DNA from: Isoetes taiwanensis
Lineage: Eukaryota > Streptophyta > Lycopodiopsida > Isoetales > Isoetaceae
Reading direction: 5' to 3'
NCBI GenBank assembly: GCA_021234155.1
Contig: JAJEKV010000078.1
Location: forward strand, 1,798,001 to 1,862,000
DNA length: 64,000 nucleotides
This document shows, in pieces, positions 47,700 to 59,891 of the stretch (positions are counted from its first letter, which is position 1; the number at the start of each line of letters is the position of its first letter). Both the position numbers and the translations under genes were made by a program. Below the pieces are notes generated by a model. That model was not told where the DNA came from and did no database searches. It saw only the letters and a list, made by a program, of their open reading frames with translations.

Positions 47700-49345
47700 T
47701 TAAATCTTATGCAGTAACTTTTTCTGCACCAGGGAACCCACTCAGTTCTATGGTTCAATGGGATGATGGCGAACAGTGCCTAAGGATGCCACATCATATT
47801 ACACACAGTATTAGATGCCGCCAATTAAACATGAATTTAGAGCTCTGTTATTCTTTGCAGGTTGCAAAATGCAAGGGTGATGCAATACCCATGGGAATGT
47901 AGGTGCACCTAGCAACATTCCAGGATTATCAAGAAATTGCAAAGTTGAGTGTAAAATTGTTGGGGTATTATGGCTTATCCTGAATGTAAGTTGGCTAAAG
48001 TAGAAGGGAGACGAATTATTGAGAACAAGGGAAGCAAATCCTTATGTGAATAGTGTTTGATTCATTCCCGGGTGAACAATGATTTATTTGATCCTTTTTG
48101 AATAGTATTTTACCTTATTTTTAAAGTTTTGGAAAAGGTAAATAAACTTTAGAAAGCTTTTGCCTTAATCACTTGTACTAGTTTTTGGGCCTTGCGTGCC
48201 AAATGTCTGACTTGCACACTATTATAACCTGGTGTTAACTTCAACCAACCCCATTTAATCATAACCCAACTACATTGCATAAGACTAAATGTTAAAACAC
48301 CTGACCATGACATGAATGACAATCTTTGGAGATGAAGAATATCCACTTAAAATGTAATATTTAGTAATTATATTATGCATGTGCCACGTTTAGTCGTGCA
48401 AAATAAACATTTCCAACAGTTACCGATAACAATAAATCAAAGACCTGCCCAAAAGTCAGAAAAACCAGTGCATACAATGTCATTGCAAGGTCACAATTGC
48501 ACATACAATGCAGTTTATGACATTAAATATTGACGCACTTCTCCAAAGCAATCTGGCCAGTGCATCAAACAAGAAAATCATTCCCCAGGCAGGACGTTAA
48601 AAGTAAAACTACCCACCTTAATTCCACATAAATACTCTAAAGAGAGAAAATATACATTTGCTGATCGTGCATGATCTCCATAGAAGAAATTAAAAACTTC
48701 CTTTAACACAAGGATCATCGGCCACTCACGTTAATTTTCTGTCACACTTTGTTTGTTCTTAAATTGTCAAAGATTGACAACCACATTACAGCTACTGACT
48801 CCACTTCGTATATCATTCTGAATTATTTCGATAGCCCAGACGTCATTTGACAGCAGGCTCTATGTGATCTGTTAAGCAAAAAGAGTTTTAAATTCTATGT
48901 AATTTTAGCCTGCACTTTATATAATATAACATGACAATCTTCTTCATTCATGGGCATGCTGCATAGATAACAATGTAAATATTACAATTTCAAGAAACCA
49001 CATCTTGACTAATGTTTAGCACCTGTTATTCTTCAGAAATAGAATAACAGATACCTCGAGGGACTTACTTCATAGTGAATTTGGCAAGTTTCAAAGGCTA
49101 TGATGGGAAGAATGTCTTCTAACAACGGCATATACTAAATCAAATAACATGCAAAACAAAGCATTGGACAAAAAAGTGAAACTGTCTCATATTAAATATT
49201 TAGATGGTGAAAGCATAATTCAAAAACAAGACACTGTCTCATATTAAATAGTCAGATGATGAACTAGATGGTAGATGTTCAAAAACTATTCCTTCATGCA
49301 TACTATATTTCACCGATAGCAAACAGATAGCAAACAGCGAGCGCC
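47700..49345. other. No gene recognised
   Basis: AT-rich intergenic DNA. A local duplication GACACTGTCTCATATTAAATA / GTGAAACTGTCTCATATTAAATA lies near 49185 and 49232. Nothing coding. Confidence 0.45.
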
Positions 49346-52300
49346 TCACAAAAACTTGTTATTCCTGAGTAATTTCTTCACATCCGTTGTCTCCTTGGTT
49401 GAACTCTTTATCAATGGGAATCGCATTATATAGGCACATATGTTTGTCGAACTAGCAGCTCTCTTGAGATAAGGAAGTAGTTCATCAGTAAAATACACGC
49501 TTCCAGCCTCTGATTGCAAGCTAAAGGGTACTGGTATAATATATGATCCTCTAGGATTCCTTAGACACTTGTACTCCGAGTCTTCCACCAGAAGGCTATT
49601 TGAGGAATTGTACGACATTGATGACCATACAGTTTGAAGGTTTTTGAGGAATATTTTCCTACCTGGTGTGTGAGGATGATCAAGATCCATGGACTCACAT
49701 TGTGTTTGGCCCCAAATAAACTCAAATTTGCTGCGTACATCTTCAGGAAATAGACACTCCAACATTTTAGCCAAGTTTTGTTCTGCCAATGTAGACCAAA
49801 TTGCAACAGCAAAGTGTTTGAAACACTCTTTAACGAATTGCAGATGACCTGGTCTTGCTACAATGCTGAACCTGCCAATCTGATAGACCGTTGAATGTTG
49901 GTGTCGCTTAGGTAGTCTCTCACCAGCATCAAATCTCTTAACGAAGACTCTATTCACATCTATTATTAAAAGTTTCTTTTCTGCCCTGTAATAACACATA
50001 ATCTTTTGTAAGAAATGGCATGCATACCAGATTCAATCATAATCATACCTTGCTAATGGTGTAGATTTGGCAGGATTATGCACAATCTTGATTGGGGAAG
50101 CTATGGGCCTGCAATAGGTTAACAAATGATTTAATTTTCTCAAAATGTACAAAACAAAATCCATTTGGAGGCATGCCCTCACCTCATTTTCACTGCCCTG
50201 CAACACATTTATGATCATAAAGCATAGTTAGCAACCTTGACATCTCATAAGTAATGCAAAAACGCATATGATATATACTCTTGGTCCTTTTTACTTTCTT
50301 GTCTAGATCTTAGTGATATTATATGGCTTCCACTGTATTACAAATATGAACATCTGTTTGAGATAACATTTAATGCACAATTCCAAATTGACCTAGCAAC
50401 CATGAAATCCCCAATGCTATATTGTCATAACCAGCCTATTTTTTTAGTAAAAGCATCCGGTGAATTTATTAAATGTTGGGATGCTCACCAAATGTGTAGG
50501 CTTCACTAACGGACTGAAATGCAAGTACAACTAATTTTCAAATTACAATGGCAAGCATAAGGAACATACACAAGTGATTTAGACTACAATATTCTAGCTC
50601 ATTGCTTGGTGATGCATCACTAGAAAGACTACAAAATAAACAGCAGAAACTATGATGGAATTAAAAGCTATTAAGACATGCATGCATGACTTTCATCGGC
50701 GTGTACCCATGGTAGACTAAGTCATAGTGCAGGCTCTAATTCAATTATGCACAATGCCACGAGAGAGTAGAATGTCTTGTCAACCACAAAATTCAAAGAA
50801 GAAAACACATTAACCTTTTATCCCCAGATAAAACTTGCTTTCCTTCTTCTTTATACATCTTGTTCAAACTTTTGGTAGCATGGACAGGGTCGTCTATAAA
50901 ATACAATTCATAAAATCAATGTTTTCTAATTCAATCACAGCTTTATAAATATAATAGCTTAAGGACAGAAGTAAGCATTCATACACCTGCATTTATCAAT
51001 ATCATAAAGCCTCATAAAGAAGACAGTTGCATACCTCCATCATGAGTTGTGATCCCGATACTTCGAAGCCAAGCTATGCTGACCTCTTCAGTACAAAGAC
51101 AACAAAGCTTTGAAAGTTTGAAGGTATAGACTGCGCATGCCAAGTGAAAGGAATGCATGCATGGAGAGATTACAGCAGCATATTGAAGGCCTTTAAAGCC
51201 AAATCCACAAAAGTTACAAGCTACCACTTCCAATTTTATTGTCGTGAAATTCTCATTAGGAGTTGATAGCTGTGGTATGACAAGCATGCTGCCTCCTGCT
51301 TCTATCGCATGGAGGAAAGATTCTAACCTGTTTTTCCTGCAGGTTATTTGCTCATTCAACTTCTTCTCCTTGCAATAGAGTTCCTCCTTGATCTTCACTT
51401 CACATTCCATTTCTTTCATCCTTGCATCATTGGTAAGTGAGCTTTTGGTGTTTGCATTAACCATATAACTCATTCCAAGCTCATCTAAATGTAGCTTTTC
51501 CACTTCACTCTTTATTGTTTTTTTTTGCATCCACTTCTTCGTGATATTGAAGCTTTGAGCTCCGCACTGTCTCGAGCTCCATTGCCTAGCTTTTCGACAA
51601 GCTTTGATTGCATTTCAAACTCCCTTCTCTTTGCTTCAAGTTCTACCTTCACACTTTCAAGTTTCACATTCAAAATTGCAATCTGCTCATCTATGTACTT
51701 AGAGTTTGCTTTAGCACTCTCTAATTCTACTAAGGCCGCTCTCCAACTCTCATAATAGGCACATGCACCTTCATTTATAGATGTTCCTTTCAGAATAGAC
51801 AAATGGTCTTCAAGCACTTGAATAAATTTTGCAGCAAGAGCTGATGGCATAGTCAAGTCATCATCCTTGGGCTTCTCATCCTTTTGCTGAAGAAACTGCA
51901 TATCTTGTTGTTTTTCTTCTTGTTTTTTCTTGCAATCTTCAGCATATTCACTAACGCTATCCCAATCAATGTTAATCCCATTTTTCCATGCTGCAAAACA
52001 ACGAGCCATGTACATTGGGGTATACACTAGAAGTGTGGAAGATTTCTTTGTAAATCTTCATAAACTCAGACTTTAAAGGTCTTTTAAGACGCGATACGTT
52101 GAATCCTTGTCGACCATCTTTAGCACCAGCCCCCCATACATCAAGCATCATTTCAGACGTCAAAAACATATTCACTTCGGAGCATGAGACAAGGTAGCCT
52201 TCCTGCATTTTCTTCTCTTCCTTATGAGAAATTATATGATCTCTTGAAGCACATGAACGGTTTACTATCTTAGGACCAGGTGAGAGTTTCTCCAAGCTAC

Positions 52301-52361
52301 ATGAAACCCGTTGTTTCTTTGATTGCCGAGGAGACGCTATGACTCTATGTGTTTTCTTCAT
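49346..52361 (-). CDS. Coiled-coil / RING-like / FCP1-like phosphatase-fold protein, five exons, two frame slips
   Basis: The minus-strand exons are 52361-51035, 50893-50815, 50197-50183 (a 15-nt microexon), 50108-50049 and 49985-49346. All introns are GT-AG and all junctions keep phase. Exon 1: basic N-terminus (MKKTHRVIASPRQSKKQRV), a conserved-looking MYMARCFAAWKNGINIDW, long coiled coils (ILNVKLESVKVELEAKRREF), then a RING-like CNFCGFGF…CMHSFHLACAVY…CCLC cluster. The last exon has an FCP1/NLI-type HAD fold: KKLLIIDVNRV (first Asp kept, second Asp replaced by Asn), VARPGHLQFVKECFKHFAVA, FIWGQTQCESMD, SEYKCLRNPRGSY. It may be catalytically weak or a pseudophosphatase. Frame slips occur near 52010 and at an A9 run near 51518. 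They could be assembly errors or recent decay. Function unknown. Confidence 0.6.
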
Positions 52362-52379
52362 GCTGCACCTGTGAAACAA

Positions 52380-53710
52380 GTCTTCGTATGAATTGCATAC
52401 TAAAATGTAGTTTGTTATGTTTCCTATTGTAGGTCAGCATAATGCGTATGAGGGATCTCCATGCAAGTTCATTGTATTGGTTACATGCATAAATATATTC
52501 CTTTAACTGAGGTATGTGCTGTAATTTGAAGCATAGTCACAAGTAGTGAAGTTAGAAGAAAATCCAGATTTAAAAATCATATTTAAACACAGACAAAGAT
52601 ATAATACCCAGCTTCGTACGGATGTGAGTTTATTAGATCAAAGACAACTTTAGCTACATGTCAAATGCTATTGACAAATGTTCTTTAGAGATAGAATTTG
52701 AGCCACATTATTGTGCATGATGGGCCAGTGATACAATATTCCTTCAAGTTAAGCATGTGCTATAATAAGTAGAGTAACAAGCCTCCAAAGCTAGTTAAAC
52801 ATTGGACATCTTTGCAACAAGATATGAAAATGCTTACTTGAGCTTGGATAGAGTATTGATAGTAAGTTTGAAAAGATTCAGATTAAACGATATGTCTTGG
52901 ATAAGTTTAGGTTGCTTCTACGTTCACAATTTGAAATTGCTGGCAAGATAATTAGAATTTGTAAAGATGACACCAACAACGCTGCCATGATCTGCAGCAG
53001 CAGTAGCAATTCAATCTTGCCATTCACATTTTGGTTTAAGAGAGGGAAAGCCACTGAAAGTACGTTGCAGTATGGCATTAGTAAACCTCTTGCTTGACAT
53101 AGGATTTGCACACCTCAGACAAAAGGAAAATTTAGATATTGTTACAAACTTCGTCAAAGATCAGCCTGTCCTGCTAGGTAATTTGATTGCACACCAAATG
53201 TGTTGCAGCTCTAACTAATATCTGCAATCAACTCTAGCAGTGTTGAAGCAAAAACTGGAGGACACTTCTTTTTTGTGCAGATAAAGAGCTCAGACAAAAA
53301 GCTATGGAGGCACTTAATTTGGTAGATCTATCTTCTTACTTTTGCTTTATGTCTATCAACTACAACTGGTTTATGTCTATGCATCATAAAAGGAGGAGGC
53401 AACAACCCATCCCATAGATCTAGCATGATGTAAATGACTGAATACATGCATTAAGGATAGAAAATAGACATGAAACCTGCTAAATAGTGTTATCAAGAAG
53501 AAAACATGAATGATACATCACAAATACACTAGGAATGCATTTCTTACTAAATTTCTAGAGTCTAAATGTAATTTAATCCACTCTAAGAAAGGTTTCATTG
53601 TTATCTACATCTACTACTATTATGCAGCAAAAAGATCTCATATATTTCTTGATGTATCAAATAAGGATTGCCATGAAAATTTTAATGACGTGCCATTTAC
53701 TTCGCTGTGG
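52380..53710. other. No gene recognised
   Basis: AT-rich, with only short frames on either strand. It lies upstream of the FCP1-like gene and would contain its promoter or a 5' non-coding exon: an acceptor-like TTTCACAG sits just before its first exon. No convincing TATA box chosen. Confidence 0.4.
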
Positions 53711-53724
53711 TATACATCTAATAG

Positions 53725-54345
53725 AATATTTTGAGGCTTAACATCCTGGGATCACATTCTTCATGTAGATAAGCTAAACCTCGTGCGGTTCCCAATAAAA
53801 TTTTCGTTCTGGTTTGCCAGTCCACATAAGGACCATCATCGAATATCCACCTATCAAGGGAGCCATTAGCCATCAGTTCATGTACAAGAAGCCTATGAAG
53901 GCCCTCAGCACAAAAACCCAGGAGTCCAGCCAAATTGACATGGTGTATCCTTCCCAAAATCTCAATTTCTGTTTTAAATTCTCTTTTCCCCTGGGTAGTG
54001 CTTTCCAAAAGCATTCCCTTATATACTCCCCCGAAGCCGCCTCTGCCTATCAGTTTGCTGAACTGATTAGTAACCACCTCCAACTCCTCATAGCTATAAC
54101 TAGACAAAGACGTAGTGATTTCATCTTCTGTGCCTGTTCCAGGGTGTGGTCTTCCCAAAAAGCAGGAGATTATACACACTAGAACCCTTTTCTTTTGTAT
54201 GCTTCACCAGACTTGAACACTCTTTTTAACAGTTAGAATTGATTGAATTATTAATGCAATGCATTGTTTGGTGCCCAGACCAGCACAAGCAGGAGAATCA
54301 TGTTTACAACTAGTAAACAGATCCAAAATGCATCATCAGGAATTT
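53725..54345 (-). pseudogene. Lectin-type receptor-like kinase, truncated
   Basis: On the minus strand a membrane segment (FWICLLVVNMILLLVLVW, about 54330-54260) precedes SYSYEELEVVTNQFSKLIGR, GGFGGVYKG (Gly loop), GRIHHVNLAGLLGFCAEGLH, LLVHELMANGSLDRWIF and ARGLAYLHEECDP. This resembles G-type lectin/SD2-5-like receptor kinases. The VAVK lysine segment after the Gly loop is deleted (KGMLLESTTQGKREF). The HRD motif is replaced (PRMLSLKIFY*), and the C-lobe is gone. The lectin ectodomain is not recognisable upstream. A dead kinase fragment. Confidence 0.8.
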
Positions 54346-55478
54346 TCTGCTGAATAGGAGAGATGGGGTTGGCTCTGTAGTTGCCCCCCCAACCCAAGTG
54401 TAAGTAATGAGCTCAAGAATGCTATCCCACTATTGACAGCAAGTACCAATGCTAGTCTAACAAGCTCGCTGCTGCACCATTTGGGTCCTGGAAGTTTTGA
54501 AACAATCAGGCATATTGTATTTGCTGCTGCTAGAAAACTGGGGCTTACAAAATATCCAAAGGCGTATCCATGAAAGGAAGTTTTGTAGAAATGAAGTGTG
54601 ATAATTCCCAAATGACGGCATTTGTTGATGCTTTGGATGTTGTCCCTATGGCATTGGCTGAAATCAGTGGCTTGCAAGCCATCGACACAACAGTCCCAGT
54701 AACTAAAACTTTGATCTTTTTCCTTTAACGAAGGAACAGTCCTACCCATTTTATGGGAAGTTAGAACAGCCATCAAATTCAGATAAACAAAAGTGGTCAT
54801 GCATATTCTTCATAAAACCAGAGATTAATTAAAAGCCCACAATGCATTTTATAGATTCAACAGTAGAAACTTACAATTCTAGCTTCACAATCAAGCTTCT
54901 AGTCCCGCTCCACAATCTTTTTATGAAACTGTAATTGATCTGCAAGTTGTTGGTTCGAATCCAAGTAATATATCGACCATTTCCATATGAATTGCTTCTG
55001 TTCTTGCCGTCACTATTTTCTCATGTGCTAAAAGCTAGTGAACCTACACAAAAAAACAAGCTTAGATCCATGATGAATGAGAAGATCCGTTCAAAAGTTT
55101 CTCCATTCTAAAGGCTCAATGGACTTACCATGAACCTACTATAGAACAATATGTCGGTCGAATTTTATATTGAGGTGAGATAATCTGCGACCGGAGGAGA
55201 AATCTTTGACGTAGAAGTGAGAGAAGCTTCCTTCTTGCATGATTCGACGTCAATGAATTTGCCGCCGGCATTAAATGACACCTCTATTCACTTTCAAATT
55301 CCAATTCGAATTCGAAATGTTGTAATAGGGAAAAGGTCTATTAAAAAGGGCACCTAGTGTATGTACTTTATGAGGTTCCAAATGTGGACACCCTTAACGT
55401 GCTTCTTCCCAAAAGGCAACTTCAACTTCCAAATTTCAAGCTTATCGATATCAGGCTGTGAGGAGCACGATAATAGAC
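54346..55478. other. Receptor-kinase flank and intergenic DNA
   Basis: On the minus strand a frame at 54336-54800 joins the membrane segment and may be a scrambled ectodomain remnant; no PAN or lectin motif is visible. 55300-55450 is the 5' flank of the transposase that follows. I could not identify its terminal inverted repeat. Confidence 0.35.
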
Positions 55479-58223
55479 ATGGTTTCCACAAGAGGTCGGA
55501 GAGGGGACGATGGTGAAGCTAGTAATAGAGTACCTACATCAAGGAAACGAGTTACCGCGCTAAGGAGGAAGCGTGGGGCACCACAAATCAGTGCTGCATC
55601 TCCCACAATGCCAAGGAGGCCAAGAAAACGAGGGCAGTGGACTGAAGATCAAATGGCAGACATCTTGGATTAGGTAAGTGAGTATGGTATATCTGTTAGA
55701 GAGGCATCTAGAAGGTTTGGAATCCCGGAATCAACAATAAGGGACTGGCTGTATGGCCGTATAACTCATAAGCAGACTTGTAATCCACAAATTCTAACGA
55801 CTCTACAAGAGGAAGAGTTAGTCAACTGGGCACTCTCCAGGGCTGAGCAGCAAATGGGGGTTACTCTCTCAGCTGTCAAAGAAAGGGCAGCACAGATGGC
55901 TATGGAGGGGGGCAACTCAGACTTTCGCGGGGTTCCTGGGAGTAAATGGTGGAAGCTGTTCAAACAAAGGCATCCAGAGATTGCATTAAGAAGTGCGGAG
56001 ACATTAGATATTGCTCGGGCGCGTGCTATGACACAAGAGAATTTGGATAACTTCTATGCTGGTCTGAGACAAATCTACGACGAGTTCGATTTCCCGGCCT
56101 CTAGGATCTGGAATGCCGATGAGACTGGCATCCAAGCTGGGAAGGTGAAGGGCATGAAGATCATAGGTAGGAAAGGGGAGAACAGGGTAAATGAGGTTGT
56201 CATGAACAATAGGGAGTGGGTTACAATACTGGTATGTGTAAATGCTGAAGGGTTTAAGATACCTAATTTGTACATCTTCAAAGGTACTCGGATGAGGCAA
56301 GATAACATTGCCAGATGTGAGGAAGGAATTCAAGATGTCCAGCCCTCGGCTTGGATGACAACAGAATTGTTCAAGTCTTGGTTGTCACATTTTGTTGCTA
56401 GGGTTCCTGGTGGAGTATCTCCATCAAGGCCACACCTGATAATATTGGATGGCCATGGCAGCCATGTGGAGCTGGAAGTTATTTTGGCAGCTAAGGAAAT
56501 GGGCATACATTTTGCCCTACTTCCACCCCACACATCACATAGGTTACAACCTTTGGATGTTGCATGCTTTGCACCATTCAAGGCAGCTTTCAAAAGATTG
56601 AGATCTTCTTACATGGTTAGCATAGGGAGGACAGAGCCGAAGAGAGAGGACATTGCAGAGCTCATCTCACAGGCCATTGAATCAGAGCTGACACCTAGCA
56701 ACATCAAGGCAGGGTTTAGAGCAACTGGGATTTGGCCATTCAACTCGGACAAGGTTAAGCTAGGCCAGGAAAGTGGCAGGTTTGGTAGAGTGCCCATAGA
56801 GCAGGTTATGCAAAGTGGAGGCCGAGAAGATGCAGCCAACTTGGAGGATGAGGAATTGGAACAATTCAACATGGCTGACTTGCAACAGTTATGGGAGGCA
56901 CCACGCCTAGCTGGTGAGCAAGGTGGCCAGCAGCCTATTGAAGGGCATGAACATGTAGCTGACAATGTGGACATTGCATGCCATGATGTGCATCCACCTT
57001 ACGATGAAGGCGCACGAGATGGAGACCATGAGGCCATTGATGCAACCTTAAGACCCTCACAGCAACATGTGGTACCATCTGGTGACATGGGAACAACACA
57101 TGCATGTGTGTAGCTCCCTACAGACATGAGGACATCACATGCCTGCATGCAACAGTCTCAGGCCACGAGGGCAAGGAATCAGGGTTTAGTCCCAGACCTA
57201 AGTGGAAGGGTGCACATCTCTAGTGATGGCTTCTGTGAGGCCTTGGCTGCTGAGAGGGCTAGAAGGGCTGAGGCTGCAAGACTAAAGAATGAGCAAGTTG
57301 CAGCCAGAAAACTCGAAATTGCAAGAAGGAAATTGGAAAGGCAGGAGGTTGCCAAGAGAGCTCAACAGAATAGGGAAGAAAGGGAAAATAGGAAGAAGGT
57401 TGAAGCAGAATTTGAAGCCTCTACTGCTAGACTTAGAGCACTCATGTACCCCAGGGGCATTCCAAGAGTGGCTGCAGTCTTTAGCTTCCAGAGGCCAATG
57501 AGTGATGAGGTGAGAAGCAAAAGGTTAGAGGTTAGGAACAGAATGAGAATAAGGCAAGGGATGAGTCCAATCAGGGATCCGATAGTGAAAACATCATTCA
57601 CCATAGACCCTGAAGGTCAGCAGGTTAGTGGATTGACCACACTGGTTATGAGTGATCATGCAATTGCCCATGACAGTGAAGAGGAAGTGCATGTTATGTG
57701 CAGCTTGGAAGATACCCACTTGTGCTCGGGAGACATTGCTGGTGTGCAGGATGTTAGCATAGAGGGCTTCCTGCTTCTGGTCAGACCTGTCCCAAACTCC
57801 ATTAGTACAATCAGGTCACCATTGAAGACCTAGGACTTGTTCAACAGGGAGGGAGAGTCACAGCCACACGCTGATATTGGCCCTGGGAATTCCATGAGAT
57901 TGGGCACACAAGGTTGGGTCAATTATGCAGCAGCACATTCTGGACCTCAGCATGACGGGGATAAGGCCATAGACAAGGCTAGGATCATTCAAGAAATGGT
58001 CGAAATAGGTGTGGACAAGGACATAATCTCCCGGGCCAGAGGAATGGATGTGGAGTTTGCAAAGACTTGGAGGGCAAATATGTCTGAAGGGTCGGTGCCA
58101 ACACCAAGATTCGAGGAGGGCAACACTTTCACTAACCAGGTGTGTTTAGTCTACAGCAGCATTTATGATACAATACTAACATTTGCATATGACAGGTATC
58201 TGAAGACAGTGACGAGACCATAG
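55479..58223 (+). pseudogene. Pogo/Tigger-type (DDE_1) transposase with in-frame amber codons
   Basis: From ATG 55479 one frame runs about 915 codons and is broken only by TAG at 55671-55673, 57111-57113 and 57831-57833, before ending in TAG at 58221-58223. Domains: basic N-terminus with RRPRKRGQW; psq-type helix-turn-helix GISVREASRRFGIPESTIRDWL (about 55686-55751); CENP-B-like second HTH (SKWWKLFKQRHPEIALR); DDE_1 core with WNADETGIQAG (about 56110), LIILDGHGSHVELE (about 56440) and LLPPHTSHRLQPLDVACFAPF (about 56517-56579). A coiled-coil tail follows (AAERARRAEAARLKNEQVAA, about 57240). Such enzymes cut and paste Tc1/mariner-superfamily elements at TA. The first stop falls before the DNA-binding domain, so it is probably inactive. 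Frame preservation suggests recent loss. Confidence 0.85.
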
Positions 58224-59891
58224 ACAACTAAGGTAGCAGCACATGTAGCAGCAACACAATATTAACTATGAAATGAACCCTATATTCATTGCATTGTATA
58301 TTTACGGTTGATAAATTTGTTTAACATTAAAATCACAGCAAACATTGGTCTTCAAATAAAGGGGAGCATCAGGCCAATCTCTTAAGTTCTGTTTCAATCA
58401 GATCATGCTAAGCACACACACAGATATTATATGTAATTAACAACTGTGTTAAGACAGAACTGAAGTTCATTACTTGCAAGTGTTCAGACTAAAGGGTCAG
58501 TAACTCATTTTCATTCCAAAAACAGCCCGAGGGCTAATACAAAAGATGGCACTTGGGCCCATCACAAAAAATCTTGACCCGCAGGCCACATTCTAGATCA
58601 CCATTGGCATGAGAGGGAAGTTCTACAATCACATCAGCCAAGAAAGAGGAGGAGAAGAAGCGAGGTCGTCCAGTGGTGCCATTGCAGAGATGGGTGGAAG
58701 CAATCAAGGACCAACCGGACTCTGAAATAAGACGCTATCTTCTTCAGTGACCACAATCTGGCAGTGGATTAGGTCAGTATCACAACGAGCCCTTTCAACC
58801 TGAGATACTATTTCTGGAGACACTTCAACGTGTAAAGAGGATCCTACAACACGGGTAACCTCTGCCAGTGTGACAAGGCAATTGCGAATAATGAAAAAAT
58901 TCGGAGTTGTTGATGTTGTTGAGCGGCTGGGGCTGGGATAATTACTCTGTGGCGCGGGAGGTCATTTCCCAGGTGAGGGCGCCCCCCTCCTTCGGCAAAC
59001 TGGTCCCGTGCCCGCCACTTCCGGGAAGCTTGTCCAAATAAGCTTGATCCATATTCACTACTGCTCGATACGTTAATGCAAGAAAACACGTTAGTCTATC
59101 CAAGAAACATCCAAGTTAAGCTGAATGAGACAACAGAAGCCGGAGCTTACCTGCGGCGCTTCGAGAGAGCTGATTAAGAATACTTCGGCATTCTATCTCG
59201 ACAATGAACTCCAAATTTAAAGGCCAAAGGGAATGATGGGTCTGGTGCGGCCTGGGCAAACCATATTTCCAAAAAGCTTCGCCTTAAAGGCCGAATTCTT
59301 CCACTGCGGCTGGAGCAGAGATGATCCGAGCAGTTTAGGGGCGAATCGATTGAAGAATTAGGAAGGGTTTATGGATGTAGGCTGGAAATTTGGCGAAGGT
59401 GGACCAATTTGGGGACGGTATCCGTTACCCTAGGGCACGGTACCTGGCAACCATGAGGACGTAGGGGGCCTCGGGCATGGCGAAAACGGTGTAGGCGTGA
59501 GGGCCTTCATTGATGCACTGGTTCTCGATCGTGGGAGACTGGCGGATGCACACAGTGTTAAGTGCCGTGTCAACTGGCACACTCGGCGTCATAGCGAGTC
59601 CATAAAATTTGGCGACACGGCAGCTCGTGGTATATCACGAAGGGGCTTTTGAAATAACGACGGGAACCTAGACCTCCCCCCCCCCCCACCCCTACCACGA
59701 TGCTATAACTTATTAACCTTAGAGAATCTGAGGAAATTTTGTTCTACAATGTTGTAGTCCTGTTCATTAAGTACCCAAAACACCTGGCGGACGTCTGCGC
59801 GCGCAAATGTATCTGGAGTTACATGGGTTTGCCTCTTATGTGCGCGAAACATGGCGACACTACCCTAACTGCACCAATAATGATAAAAAAA
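58224..59891. other. Intergenic; possible LINE tail and 5' gene remnant on the minus strand
   Basis: Minus strand near 58505-58580 reads TTTTGTATTAGCCCTCGGGC then TGGAATGAAAATG, typical of plant LINE 3' ends (weak). Minus strand near 59055-58940 has a short ATG frame, MDQAYLDKLPGSGGHGTSLP. Upstream of it, GCCGCAG|GTAAGC (about 59150) could be a leader-intron donor. The rest of any such gene is not visible. 59440-59640 is GC-rich without motifs. A C10 run lies at about 59679-59688. Confidence 0.35.

Noticed and set aside
56609-56974. Minus-strand frames within the pogo-type transposase
   Set aside because: Complement of the DDE_1 coding strand; low-complexity Ser/Cys translation.
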